Source: Candidatus Caldarchaeum sp. (GTDB lineage Archaea; Thermoproteota; Nitrososphaeria_A; Caldarchaeales; Caldarchaeaceae). From it: 15,919 nt of DNA. The DNA lies in NCBI GenBank assembly GCA_025054515.1, contig JANWZT010000013.1:1-15919 (forward strand), in the 5' to 3' direction. Numbering within the stretch: the stretch's first letter is position 1; each line of letters starts with the position of its first letter. Positions 1-6,590 of this stretch are shown piece after piece. The translations under genes were made by a program, and so were the position numbers. The notes under the pieces were generated by a model. It saw nothing but the letters and a program-made list of their open reading frames with translations. It was not told the DNA's origin and did no database searches.

Positions 1-84
1 CACCGTTTTGAAGCCTTCACCACGTGCTCCGTCAAGAACATCCAACGCGCTATGACTCGCCAGAACAGAAATTTTTCCCATCAT
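1..84 (-). CDS. purP: PurP-type FAICAR synthetase, N-terminus only (cut by window edge)
   Basis: Only the first 28 codons are inside the window. The translated start contains VLASHSALDVLDGARGEGF, which resembles the N-terminus of archaeal PurP, the ATP-grasp enzyme that formylates AICAR with formate and ATP in the late steps of purine synthesis. PurP proteins carry a comparable 'GSHtsL-iL-GAk-EGF' stretch at the same place. Two ATG codons are adjacent, at 84 and 81. A GTG at 93 in the same frame would overlap the upstream stop as GTGA, so the exact start is open. The gene follows the acyltransferase gene by 5 bases on the same strand, so the two are probably co-transcribed. The catalytic ATP-grasp part is not visible; a PurP-related paralogue cannot be excluded. 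Confidence 0.8.
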   Translation of the reverse strand, partial: MMGKISVLASHSALDVLDGARGEGFKTV

Positions 85-89
85 GGTTT

Positions 90-740
90 TCACGGAGGCG
101 AAACTTCTTCCAACCTTCTCCTTATTTCGCCGAGGAAAGCAGCGGCCGGTGCTCCGTCGACGGCACGATGGTCGAAAACAAGCGTTAGATGTCCGCGATG
201 GCCTTCCCTGGTTTGTTTGACGGCTCCGAAGCCGAGGATGCATATGTCGGGCGGGTTGATGATGGGTGTGAAGTAGGTGATTCCGAGGTGGCCGAGGTTG
301 GAGACCGTGAAACCATGGCCGGCCAATTCGTTGAGCGTAATCGTTCCCTTCATCGCCTTGTCCACAAGCGTTCTCAACTCGGCTTCAACTTCCAGCAAGG
401 TTTTGGAATTAACGTTTTTTATCGTCGGGGCGTAGAGGCCTTTCGGGGTGTCGACCGCGACAGCGATGTTGACCTCGTCCAAAATTTTCACTTCATCGCC
501 TTCGATGTTGGCGTTGAATTCGCTCCGTTTCTCGAGAACTTCGCCAACAGCCTTTACCACGAACGCGGTGATGCTCGGGCTGTTTTCGCCGAAACGTTCC
601 TTCCCCTCTCGATAAGACTTCAGAAGCGAAGAAGCGTCAAAATCAGTCATCAGAGCAACCGGAAGACAGTTACGCCAGCTGTAGCCCAGCCTTTCGGCAA
701 CTGCCTTCCTCAAACCAGCAATTTTAACAACTTTCACCAC
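90..740 (-). CDS. Stand-alone 2-oxoacid dehydrogenase E2-type acyltransferase catalytic domain
   Basis: The 216-residue product matches only the C-terminal catalytic domain of dihydrolipoamide acyltransferases (E2). Near the start it has RKAVAERLGYSW, the usual first helix of that domain. It then has FTVSNLGHLG at 144-153, FTPIINPPDICILGFG at 157-172, and the active-site signature HRAVDG at 191-196, with His191 and Asp195 in place. Full-length E2 has a lipoyl domain and a peripheral-subunit-binding domain before this. Here the frame begins with GTG at 740 (a second GTG is at 737), and a TATA-like box lies about 26 bases upstream, so those domains are absent rather than missed. It either works with a lipoyl carrier encoded elsewhere or has a different acyl-transfer role. 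It lies directly upstream of purP on the same strand. Family assignment is firm; the substrate is unknown. Confidence 0.88.
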   Translation of the reverse strand: MVKVVKIAGLRKAVAERLGYSWRNCLPVALMTDFDASSLLKSYREGKERFGENSPSITAFVVKAVGEVLEKRSEFNANIEGDEVKILDEVNIAVAVDTPKGLYAPTIKNVNSKTLLEVEAELRTLVDKAMKGTITLNELAGHGFTVSNLGHLGITYFTPIINPPDICILGFGAVKQTREGHRGHLTLVFDHRAVDGAPAAAFLGEIRRRLEEVSPP

Positions 741-762
741 GGCGGTTCAACCAGCAGAGGGA

Positions 763-770
763 TAATAAAA
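763..770 (-). promoter_or_regulatory. TATA-like box for the acyltransferase gene
   Basis: On the minus strand this reads TTTTATTA. Its centre is about 26 bases before the GTG at 740, the spacing expected for a leaderless archaeal transcript. Confidence 0.55.
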
Positions 771-786
771 GTTGTAAAACCACAGC

Positions 787-794
787 ATTTATAG
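787..794 (+). promoter_or_regulatory. TATA-like box for the small CHC-motif ORF
   Basis: The plus strand reads ATTTATAG, centred 29 bases before the ATG at 820. With the opposite-facing box at 763-770 it makes a compact divergent promoter region between 741 and 819. Confidence 0.5.
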
Positions 795-819
795 CCGCGA
801 AAAACTTCCCCCAGACGCC

Positions 820-927
820 ATGTGCCACTGCATGACAGAGGAAGAATACGAAGCGATGCTGAAGAGAATCAGGGAAGCACAGAAGAAACCAGTTCAGCAG
901 CCGGCCGTGATAACCGTCAAGGCGTAA
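820..927 (+). CDS. Small 35-residue protein with N-terminal CHC motif
   Basis: A 35-codon frame from ATG to TAA encodes a peptide beginning MCHCMTEEEYEAMLKRIREA, followed by a Lys/Pro/Gln-rich tail ending ITVKA. Cys2, His3 and Cys4 are clustered at the N-terminus and could bind metal or form a disulfide. Residues 6-21 look like a charged amphipathic helix. A TATA-like box lies 29 bases upstream, so a leaderless mRNA would begin at or next to the ATG. Its last 11 bases overlap the 3' end of the RNase HI gene on the other strand. I do not recognise the family. The biased composition and well-placed promoter argue for a real gene, but the short length leaves room for chance. Confidence 0.55.
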   Translation: MCHCMTEEEYEAMLKRIREAQKKPVQQPAVITVKA

Positions 928-1330
928 AACTGTCTATGGCTTGGTTGGCCAGCCCGTCAGCCTCCCTGTTTTTTTCCCTATCCACATGAATTATGTCGAA
1001 TTCTTCAAATTTGGACACCGAGTCCAAAACCATGCGCCGCAGTTCAGCCAGCCGTCGGTTCCTTACTCTGAACTCTCCTTTGACCTGTTTGACCAGCAGA
1101 GCGCTGTCGCTGTAAACTTTGGCTTTTTTCACACCGATGGCGGCGGCTTCTTCCAGAGCTTTGATGAGCGCGGTGTATTCTGCTTGGTTGTTGGTCGTTT
1201 TTCCGATGTATTCGTGGTGTTTGAAGGTTCGGTCGCGTGTTTTGATGACATAGCCGATGCCGGCTGGGCCGGGGTTTCCCCTTGATGCTCCGTCCACGTA
1301 AATTTCCGCTTCTTCGGCGGTGTTAGGCAT
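917..1330 (-). CDS. rnhA: Ribonuclease HI
   Basis: A 137-residue RNase H fold protein that cuts the RNA strand of RNA-DNA hybrids in the cytoplasm, for example R-loops and primer remnants. It begins its first strand with IYVDGASRGNPGPAG (Asp13), continues with NNQAEYTALIKAL (Glu51), VYSDSALLVKQVKG (Asp75) and NREADGLAN (Asp125). The four-acid DEDD metal-binding set is therefore complete. The length is that of minimal archaeal/bacterial type 1 enzymes without an N-terminal hybrid-binding domain. The ATG at 1330 overlaps the 3' end of the L10e gene by 8 bases, so the two are probably translationally coupled. The 3' end overlaps the convergent small ORF by 11 bases. Confidence 0.93.
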   Translation of the reverse strand: MPNTAEEAEIYVDGASRGNPGPAGIGYVIKTRDRTFKHHEYIGKTTNNQAEYTALIKALEEAAAIGVKKAKVYSDSALLVKQVKGEFRVRNRRLAELRRMVLDSVSKFEEFDIIHVDREKNREADGLANQAIDSFTP

Positions 1331-1826
1331 TTTGGGTTAGCTGGTTTTCGATGATGTAGTATTTTTTCGGAAGTTTTTTGGCGGCGAGGTCTAGGGCTTC
1401 GCGTCCTGCCTGAACGCCGTCGCCGTAGGTGAGGAGCCTGAAAACGGGCTGGCCCATTTCCACCCGGGCCGCTCTTCCGATGGGTTTTCCGAAGGCCCTA
1501 CGCATGCCTTCCTGCAGTCGGTCGGCGTGGGCCCCGAATATCATCTTGTTTTCTCGGAGAACGTGGTGGGGGTGGGCCTTGACTTCGAGGTAGAATTTGT
1601 CGTTCAGCTTTTCCGTCAAATATTTGTTAACCGCGATGCGCGCCGACTCGATGGAGACGTCTCTTATCTGAAGGTCCGTTTCGGGGACAAGAAGCAGTTC
1701 ATGAGTGTAGTCGTCGCGGTACACGCCGGCGTTGTATTTGGTTATCCGCGATGGCGGCGGGCCGTGGATGTATTCGTTCCGGGCGTAGGTCATGCCCTCC
1801 GGCCTGCGGTAGTTTTTCGCCTTCAT
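1323..1826 (-). CDS. rpl10e: Large-subunit ribosomal protein L10e (uL16)
   Basis: The 167-residue product is archaeal/eukaryotic L10e, the counterpart of bacterial L16. It binds 23S rRNA near the peptidyl-transferase centre and the A-site tRNA. The N-terminal KAKNYRRPEGMTYARNEYI block, a PPSRITKYNAG stretch, HPHHVLRENKMIFGAHADRLQEGMR spread over residues 85-110, and GKPIGRAARVEMGQ are typical of the family, and the length is normal. A TATA-like box (TTTAATAG on the minus strand, 1854-1862) is about 31 bases before the ATG, so the leader is very short. The gene lies 125 bases downstream of crenactin on the same strand and overlaps rnhA, so L10e and RNase HI form one unit that may also receive read-through from the crenactin side. 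Confidence 0.95.
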   Translation of the reverse strand: MKAKNYRRPEGMTYARNEYIHGPPPSRITKYNAGVYRDDYTHELLLVPETDLQIRDVSIESARIAVNKYLTEKLNDKFYLEVKAHPHHVLRENKMIFGAHADRLQEGMRRAFGKPIGRAARVEMGQPVFRLLTYGDGVQAGREALDLAAKKLPKKYYIIENQLTQNA

Positions 1827-1853
1827 GGTTCCCCGAGCAAGACAACCTCCCCG

Positions 1854-1862
1854 CTATTAAAC
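1854..1862 (-). promoter_or_regulatory. TATA-like box for the L10e / RNase HI unit
   Basis: The minus strand reads GTTTAATAG, centred about 31 bases before the L10e ATG. It indicates that this unit has its own promoter despite lying behind crenactin. Confidence 0.5.
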
Positions 1863-1951
1863 GTGAAAACTTCCCGCAAATATTCCATCGATATGGCCTG
1901 ACTACCACGCCAGCCCAAATACCGTCGGAAAGAAGCCTGCTCGGGGTTGGT

Positions 1952-3220
1952 TCATCGGCGGTGATGGTACCATCCTTCCATTTTATCCCATGTCCATCCG
2001 TACGTCGACGGGACGGCGTATCCGAAGACGATGCATCCACGCCATACGGCGTACTGCGGGTCCGACGAAAGGTTGACGACGGGCTGTTCGACGCCTTTTT
2101 CCCGCAGCTCGTGGGCCAACCGTGTTTGGCTGTCGACGGCTATGTTCCGGAGCTTTGCGGGGGCCTGCCAGGAGAAGTTGCCGCCGGATAGGATGACTTG
2201 TCCGTAGAGAAGCGGCTGTATTTCTGTTGGGCATTTTTCGACGGATTGGATGATGGTGTCTGCGATGCTGAGTGTTCCGTAGAAGAAGACGTCGCCGACC
2301 TTTGTGTCCGATGGCCTCGGCATCCCCCGCTTGTGGTAGCTTTGGAATATTTCGTGGTTCGGGTCGAAGACGTATTCGCCGATGAGAAAACGCGTCCAAG
2401 AATCGCGGCCCAGATCAATCTTAATCCTCGTTCCCGGCGGCTGGTAAACAGCCCTCACTTCTTCGGGATGGTTTTTCGCGTAGTTGACTGCTTTGTCCAG
2501 CTGGAGCGGTAGGAGGCCGATGTTTTCCTTGACTTTTCTGACGAGGGATTCTTCTTTGACGAGGTCTCCGTATCCGGCGTCTTTGAGGATTTCGGCTGTG
2601 ATGGCGTTGGCGTTGCTTCCACCACGGTTGAGGGCGATGATCGCCTCTCTTATCGGGGCCCGTGAAATAGGTGCGACTTGAGTGTTTCCGTGGCCGCTTT
2701 CTACGACGACGCATGAAGTCTGTTTGTGGGCGATGGCCACGGCGAGCGGCTGAGGAATGATGGTCGACGAATGAATCAACCCCTCTTCGGCGAGCTTCTC
2801 GTAGACCGTGAACATCTTCTCATACATGTAGCGTGGGGCGGTCGCGGACAACGCGGCGACGACGTAGAAACCTTTGAAGCCGAAACCGGAGGGCTTGAAC
2901 TCCGCCAACCCTTCGCGTGATATTTCCTCGACAACGCGCCAAGCCCTGTCATCGTCTTTCGCAACCGTCCCGCTCCGCATCGGATAAACAAGCCTCGTCG
3001 AAAGCTCCGAACCCGCGCCCAAAAACAAAGTCACGTCCTTCCCCACCACAACATCCTTCTCGGCGCCGAGAATCTGCGAAACAATCGACTTTTCCGGAAA
3101 ATACCCACGGTTAGCGGTCACGAGAGGTTTGTCTCCCTGCGTGATGGGCCCGTACTTAAAATCACTCGTTCCGTAGTCGCATCCAAACACGTACCTCCGC
3201 CGGTATTCTTCGTCAAACAT
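1952..3220 (-). CDS. Crenactin-type archaeal actin
   Basis: A 422-residue protein of the actin/Hsp70/hexokinase ATPase fold. It has the first phosphate loop GCDYGTSDFKYG at 13-24, a second phosphate loop VVESGHGNTQ at 172-181, the adenosine-binding ILSGGNFSW at 343-351, and a near-C-terminal YAVWRGCIVFG at 390-400 that resembles the YsVWiGgsil block of eukaryotic actin. Length and motifs fit crenactin, the filament-forming archaeal actin linked to rod shape in Thermoproteales, better than MreB, ParM or Ta0583-type proteins. The ATG at 3220 is preceded 29 bases upstream by a TATA-like box. The upstream gene, 33 bases away, encodes a coiled-coil protein resembling arcadin-2. Codon endings change markedly along the gene: G/T-rich in the N-terminal third and C/A-rich later. 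Actin-family assignment is secure; the crenactin subgroup is very likely. Confidence 0.88.
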   Translation of the reverse strand: MFDEEYRRRYVFGCDYGTSDFKYGPITQGDKPLVTANRGYFPEKSIVSQILGAEKDVVVGKDVTLFLGAGSELSTRLVYPMRSGTVAKDDDRAWRVVEEISREGLAEFKPSGFGFKGFYVVAALSATAPRYMYEKMFTVYEKLAEEGLIHSSTIIPQPLAVAIAHKQTSCVVVESGHGNTQVAPISRAPIREAIIALNRGGSNANAITAEILKDAGYGDLVKEESLVRKVKENIGLLPLQLDKAVNYAKNHPEEVRAVYQPPGTRIKIDLGRDSWTRFLIGEYVFDPNHEIFQSYHKRGMPRPSDTKVGDVFFYGTLSIADTIIQSVEKCPTEIQPLLYGQVILSGGNFSWQAPAKLRNIAVDSQTRLAHELREKGVEQPVVNLSSDPQYAVWRGCIVFGYAVPSTYGWTWDKMEGWYHHRR

Positions 3221-3244
3221 CCATCCGGACGAATGGAATTCTTT

Positions 3245-3254
3245 GTATTATATT
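3245..3254 (-). promoter_or_regulatory. TATA-like box for crenactin
   Basis: The minus strand reads AATATAATAC, centred about 29 bases before the crenactin ATG and starting right at the stop codon of the preceding gene. Crenactin can thus be transcribed on its own as a leaderless mRNA as well as by read-through. Confidence 0.6.
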
Positions 3255-3874
3255 CATTTTTTGCCCGAAAGCAATTCGACCCATGGGTTGTCTTCGATGA
3301 ACGAAGGAATTTCCGGAAGCTTCTTCGTCTTCTTGGAGGATGTTTGCCGCGGCGTTTCGACGTGGGATGTTTCGTGTCTCTCCGTTGGCATAGGTGCAGC
3401 TGTTTCTGATAGACGGGTTTCGATGGTTTCGATTTTTCGGGCCAGCTCGTTGTAAAGCGTTTCCAACCTGTCTATTTTCTCGAGCAGGGCCGATGCATCG
3501 AATTCCGGCTGCGTCGCGTCGGCTGTCGACGGCGTCTGCAACCCTCCTTCAACCACTTCGACCAAATCTTTTTCGTCGTAGACGAGGACGCCTATTTTGT
3601 TGACGCGGAAGGCGTAGTCGCCGAGCCGCGAAACCAGCCCCATGGGAATCGATACGTAGGCTATTTTTCCCGCGCCCGAGTCGAGGGCGGCTTGGATGAT
3701 CGTCGCGAGCATCTCATCCCTGCTCGCCATCTCGTCCACAACCCTCACAACAGTTTCACCGCCGCCGCAACGAAGCCGGAGAAAACCGTCTCCGACCGAC
3801 CGTTCGACAACCCGGCATCCTTTGCCGGCGAAATGGTCTTCTACCCGTTTGAGCAGAACGGCGCGGGAAGGCAT
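3254..3874 (-). CDS. Coiled-coil protein with conserved-looking C-terminal peptide, arcadin-2-like
   Basis: A 206-residue soluble protein with three parts. Residues 1-110 form an alpha/beta domain whose second half (KIAYVSIPMGLV ... NKIGVLVYDEKDLVEVV) loosely recalls the end of restriction-endonuclease-like folds, without a visible catalytic PD-ExK set. Residues about 126-158 are a predicted coiled coil. Residues 159-186 are a low-complexity Thr/Ser/Lys linker ending in a short hydrophobic tail, EIPSFIEDNPWVELLSGKK. Arcadin-2 of Pyrobaculum, as I recall, is about the same length and binds crenactin through its extreme C-terminal helix, so this tail is a good candidate for the crenactin-binding peptide. 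The gene is 33 bases upstream of crenactin and 36 bases downstream of a MscS channel gene, all on one strand. An in-frame TAG immediately precedes the ATG, fixing the start. Homology to arcadin-2 is inferred from layout and context. Confidence 0.6.
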   Translation of the reverse strand: MPSRAVLLKRVEDHFAGKGCRVVERSVGDGFLRLRCGGGETVVRVVDEMASRDEMLATIIQAALDSGAGKIAYVSIPMGLVSRLGDYAFRVNKIGVLVYDEKDLVEVVEGGLQTPSTADATQPEFDASALLEKIDRLETLYNELARKIETIETRLSETAAPMPTERHETSHVETPRQTSSKKTKKLPEIPSFIEDNPWVELLSGKK

Positions 3875-3910
3875 CTACCGTAAAACCATACTGGATGATG
3901 AAAAATCTTT

Positions 3911-4801
3911 CTAAGTCGGAGATGGTTGTCGCATTTCTCGGTGTACGGTGATGACTTTGGCGAGGATTTTTGATTTGACTTCGTGCCAGGTCTGGAGCGG
4001 TGCTTCGAAGACGACCGCGACGATGTAGTGGGTTTTGTCGCTTTGTTCCTCGAGGTAGATGCTTTTGACTTCGGGAATTTCGGAAAGGCTTGTTTTGAGA
4101 CGTTCGATGACGGTGTTTGGGTCGGTGTCGATGGGGAATTCGTACCGAAGTTTGCGGACTCTTTCGCTGACTTCGGAGTAGTTGGCGATGGCCGAGTTGG
4201 CGAGGATGATGTTGTTCGGTATCCTTATCACAAGTTTGTCGTCGGTCACGAGCGTGGTGTACATCAGGCTCATGTTTTCAACCACTCCTGTGTAGGCGGG
4301 GACGACGTAGTCGCGTGAAAAATATTTGTAACCCGGCAGGAAGGCCCACTGGAAGGGGACGGAGCTTGTGACGACGGCGACCCGGTCTCCTATTTTGAAT
4401 GGCCTTGAGGCGAGGAGTATGATGCCGGCGATGACGTTGGAAAGGGTGTTTTGGCCTGCGAGGCCGACGACGAGGCCCGTGATCGTTCCCCCGGCGAGAG
4501 CTGTTTCGGGGGAGACTCCGAGCGAGGAAAGAAGGAACACGGCTATCAGGATGTATCCGATGAGCTGGATGATGAGAGAGCCTCCGATAGCCTGCTGGCC
4601 GACCAGCGGCTGGAAGGTTTTGGCGACGTAGGAAGACGTTATTCTGACGAGGTAGGCTCCGGCAAGCACCGTCACTGTTACAAGGACTATTCTTTCAGCG
4701 ACTGCCGGCAGTAGCCCCAGCTGGACGAAGGCGTATGTCGTGAGGTAGAGGCCCACAGCCAAGAAGACAGCGACGACGAACCTGACTTTGAGGCTGGCCA
4801 T
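3911..4801 (-). CDS. MscS-family mechanosensitive channel
   Basis: With the start placed at the ATG at 4801 (MASLKVRF) the product has 296 residues. A longer frame back to 5017 exists but runs across the promoter and into the divergent gene, while a TATA-like box lies 25 bases before this ATG. There are hydrophobic segments at about 7-27, 36-58 and 75-96. The pore helix is at about 101-131 (GGTITGLVVGLAGQNTLSNV). The Gly/Ala-rich face and Gln-Asn-Thr-Leu-Ser-Asn turn are typical of the MscS pore lining. The beta domain follows with RPFKIGDRVAVV at 133-144 and RIPNNIILANSAIANYS at 193-209. Between these an unusual insert of about 25 residues (145-169) replaces the normal tight turn. The family opens under membrane tension and releases solutes. 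It lies 36 bases upstream of the arcadin-2-like gene. Confidence 0.88.
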   Translation of the reverse strand: MASLKVRFVVAVFLAVGLYLTTYAFVQLGLLPAVAERIVLVTVTVLAGAYLVRITSSYVAKTFQPLVGQQAIGGSLIIQLIGYILIAVFLLSSLGVSPETALAGGTITGLVVGLAGQNTLSNVIAGIILLASRPFKIGDRVAVVTSSVPFQWAFLPGYKYFSRDYVVPAYTGVVENMSLMYTTLVTDDKLVIRIPNNIILANSAIANYSEVSERVRKLRYEFPIDTDPNTVIERLKTSLSEIPEVKSIYLEEQSDKTHYIVAVVFEAPLQTWHEVKSKILAKVITVHREMRQPSPT

Positions 4802-4820
4802 GGCGGATTTCACCGACAAC

Positions 4821-4830
4821 CTTATAAAAA
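4821..4830 (-). promoter_or_regulatory. TATA-like box for the MscS channel gene
   Basis: The minus strand reads TTTTTATAAG, centred about 25 bases before the ATG at 4801. It decides the start, because longer frames would begin upstream of the transcript. Confidence 0.65.
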
Positions 4831-4864
4831 ATGCATCTACCCGGAGCCCGTCGGCTTGTTGATG

Positions 4865-4872
4865 CTTATTAG
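4865..4872 (+). promoter_or_regulatory. TATA-like box for the VIT1/CCC1-like gene
   Basis: The plus strand reads CTTATTAG, about 42 bases before the ATG at 4911. This would leave a leader of roughly 15 bases holding the AGGT at 4901-4904 as a weak Shine-Dalgarno, 6 bases before the start. Confidence 0.4.
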
Positions 4873-4910
4873 AAGCCCCGCATAGACCCATCCGCCGAAA
4901 AGGTCCAAAC

Positions 4911-5528
4911 ATGTTCCGTAAACTCGCTGAAATTCTCGCCGGCGTGAAATCAAATCTCCGCAGGAGTTTGGAGATTTCGGAGAAGCAGGTGGCGGTGCGG
5001 CGGTATTTTTTCAGCAACTCCTTTGACGGAGTTTTGGCGATGATGGGGCTTTCGCTGGGTGCGGCGATCGTTCCCGGGGCGAATATTTCGACGGTTGTTT
5101 TTGCTGGTGTTGGAACGGCGATCGCGATGCTTGTCAGCGGCGTTTCGGGAATCTACTTGACCGAAAGCGCGGAGACCCGTCGGATGATTCGGGAAATCGA
5201 AGAATCTATGTTACGTGATGTGAGCGATACGGTCATCGGCAGAGCTGGGGCGGTCGGCACTTTGATAGCTTCGGTCGTCGGTGGGCTGTCCAACTTCCTG
5301 CTTTCGATGACCGTCCTTCTCCCCTACATCATCAGCCTCCATTTCGTTGAGCTTCAGCCCATGGCCCCGATGCTTTCGACAGCCGAAGGCCTCGTCATCC
5401 TCTTCCTCCTCGGAATGTTCCTCGGCAAATTCTCCCGCATCAACGTCGTCAAAACAGGGTTACGCATGGCCGGGCTGGGAGTTGTGACTGCGACACTCAT
5501 CCTCCTCGTCGAACTCTTTTTCGGCTAA
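4911..5528 (+). CDS. VIT1/CCC1-like (TIGR00267-type) membrane protein, putative metal transporter
   Basis: A 205-residue integral membrane protein. After an amphipathic N-terminus it has about five hydrophobic segments at 38-58, 62-84, 113-140, 158-174 and 182-204. The first carries NSFDGVLAMMGLSLG, matching the DG motif at the start of VIT/CCC1 iron and manganese transporters, where the Asp (here Asp39) lines the path. A short acidic, charged stretch between the second and third segments (ESAETRRMIREIEESM, 85-100) sits where family members have their metal-binding helical region, but it is reduced. The archaeal conserved family known as TIGR00267 has this layout. It is divergent from the MscS channel gene, and its stop codon overlaps that of mtnA. 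Transport of iron or manganese is inferred from the family only. Confidence 0.75.
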   Translation: MFRKLAEILAGVKSNLRRSLEISEKQVAVRRYFFSNSFDGVLAMMGLSLGAAIVPGANISTVVFAGVGTAIAMLVSGVSGIYLTESAETRRMIREIEESMLRDVSDTVIGRAGAVGTLIASVVGGLSNFLLSMTVLLPYIISLHFVELQPMAPMLSTAEGLVILFLLGMFLGKFSRINVVKTGLRMAGLGVVTATLILLVELFFG

Positions 5529-6571
5529 CCCGTCAAAAAACGGTAAAGCTCCTCCGGCTTGAAAACCCCCTTCTCAGTAATCACCGCCGTAACCAGCTCC
5601 GGCGGGGTGATGTCGAAAGCATAGTTAACGGCCTTCACCCCAGTAGGCGTAATCCGTGTTTTCCCCACGTAGTGAACTTCGTCCTCGGCCCTTTCTTCAA
5701 TTTTCACCTCTTCGACTTTTTTGTGTAGGTCTATGGTCGACGATGGGGCGGCGACGTAGAAAGGTATCTTGAAGTGGTTGGCGTTTATGGCGGCGGATAG
5801 CGTCCCGATTTTGTTGATAACGTGGCCTGTTTTGGCGATTATTCGGTCTGCTCCCACGACGACGCAGTCGATCATGCCTTTCGACATCAGGAAAGCCACG
5901 GCGGTGTCTGGAACGACGTAGAATGGGATTTTCAGTTTTTTGAGTTCGAAGGCCGTGAGCTTGGCCCCCTGCAGCCGAGGCCTTGTTTCGCTGGCGTAGA
6001 CGAGAATCTTCTTACCTGATTCGTGGGCGTATCTGATGACGCCGATGGCGGTGCCGTATCCCGCAGTCGCCAACGCGCCTGCGTTGCAGTGGGTCAGAAC
6101 CCGTGCGCCGTCTTTGATGAGTTCAGCGCCGTACCTGCCTATCGTTTTGTTCATCTGCACGTCTTCGTCGTGGATTTTCTGAGCTTCTTTCACAAGCTCG
6201 GACACGATGGTTTGTCTGTCGGTCGACATGGATTCGGCTTTTTTCATCATCCGGTCGAGGGCCCAGAAAAGGTTGACCGCCGTCGGCCTTGTCGCCGATA
6301 ACATTTCACGAGCCTTCCGAAGATCTTCCAACAGCTTTTCCCTGCTCCGCGCCTTAGACCGCATAGCCGCCAAAGCCATCCCAAACGCCGCCGCGACACC
6401 GATGGCCGGAGCACCGCGAACCGTCATGTTCCTTATGGCTGCCGCCACATCCTTCACAGACCCGCACCTCACATAACGTAGACGAGCAGGCAAAGCCCTC
6501 TGGTCAATCAACACAAGCTCGCGGCGTCGCCCATCCCACCGCAACGTTTCAACATCAACCAAGCCAGTCAC
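5525..6571 (-). CDS. mtnA: S-methyl-5-thioribose-1-phosphate isomerase
   Basis: The product interconverts methylthioribose-1-phosphate and methylthioribulose-1-phosphate in the methionine salvage pathway. It belongs to the eIF2B-like fold. With the GTG start at 6571 it has 348 residues, the family length. Motifs, in order: RGAPAIGVAAAFG at 52-64, ATRPTAVNLFWAL at 93-105, THCNAGALATAGYGTA at 160-175 with the catalytic Cys162, SETRPRLQGAKLTAFEL, then GADRI with the catalytic Asp242, and NKIGT. The length and the full HCNAG and ETRPRLQG set favour MtnA over the related ribose-1,5-bisphosphate isomerase. TTG codons at 6577 and 6574 are possible starts, but a TATA-like box at 6591-6598 puts the transcript start near 6570, so GTG at 6571 on a leaderless mRNA is preferred. 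The stop shares two bases with that of the convergent membrane protein gene. Confidence 0.92.
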   Translation of the reverse strand: MTGLVDVETLRWDGRRRELVLIDQRALPARLRYVRCGSVKDVAAAIRNMTVRGAPAIGVAAAFGMALAAMRSKARSREKLLEDLRKAREMLSATRPTAVNLFWALDRMMKKAESMSTDRQTIVSELVKEAQKIHDEDVQMNKTIGRYGAELIKDGARVLTHCNAGALATAGYGTAIGVIRYAHESGKKILVYASETRPRLQGAKLTAFELKKLKIPFYVVPDTAVAFLMSKGMIDCVVVGADRIIAKTGHVINKIGTLSAAINANHFKIPFYVAAPSSTIDLHKKVEEVKIEERAEDEVHYVGKTRITPTGVKAVNYAFDITPPELVTAVITEKGVFKPEELYRFLTG

Positions 6572-6590
6572 CAACAAAACCCATCGAAGA

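Noticed and set aside
189..794. Plus-strand frame of 201 codons opposite the acyltransferase gene
   Set aside because: The minus strand holds a clear E2 catalytic domain; the plus frame is rich in unlikely residue runs and has no promoter or motif.
1823..1954. Crenactin frame staying open after its stop codon (possible read-through or broken gene)
   Set aside because: The actin fold is complete before the TGA, the family length is met, and a 40-codon open stretch in one frame can arise by chance.
3893..3952. Two RTGATGA-like boxes suggesting a C/D guide RNA
   Set aside because: No CTGA D or D' boxes occur at suitable distances, so a C/D RNA cannot be formed.
4802..5017. N-terminal extension of the MscS gene
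   Set aside because: The extra 72 residues are basic and non-family-like, overlap the divergent gene and lie upstream of the TATA-like box.
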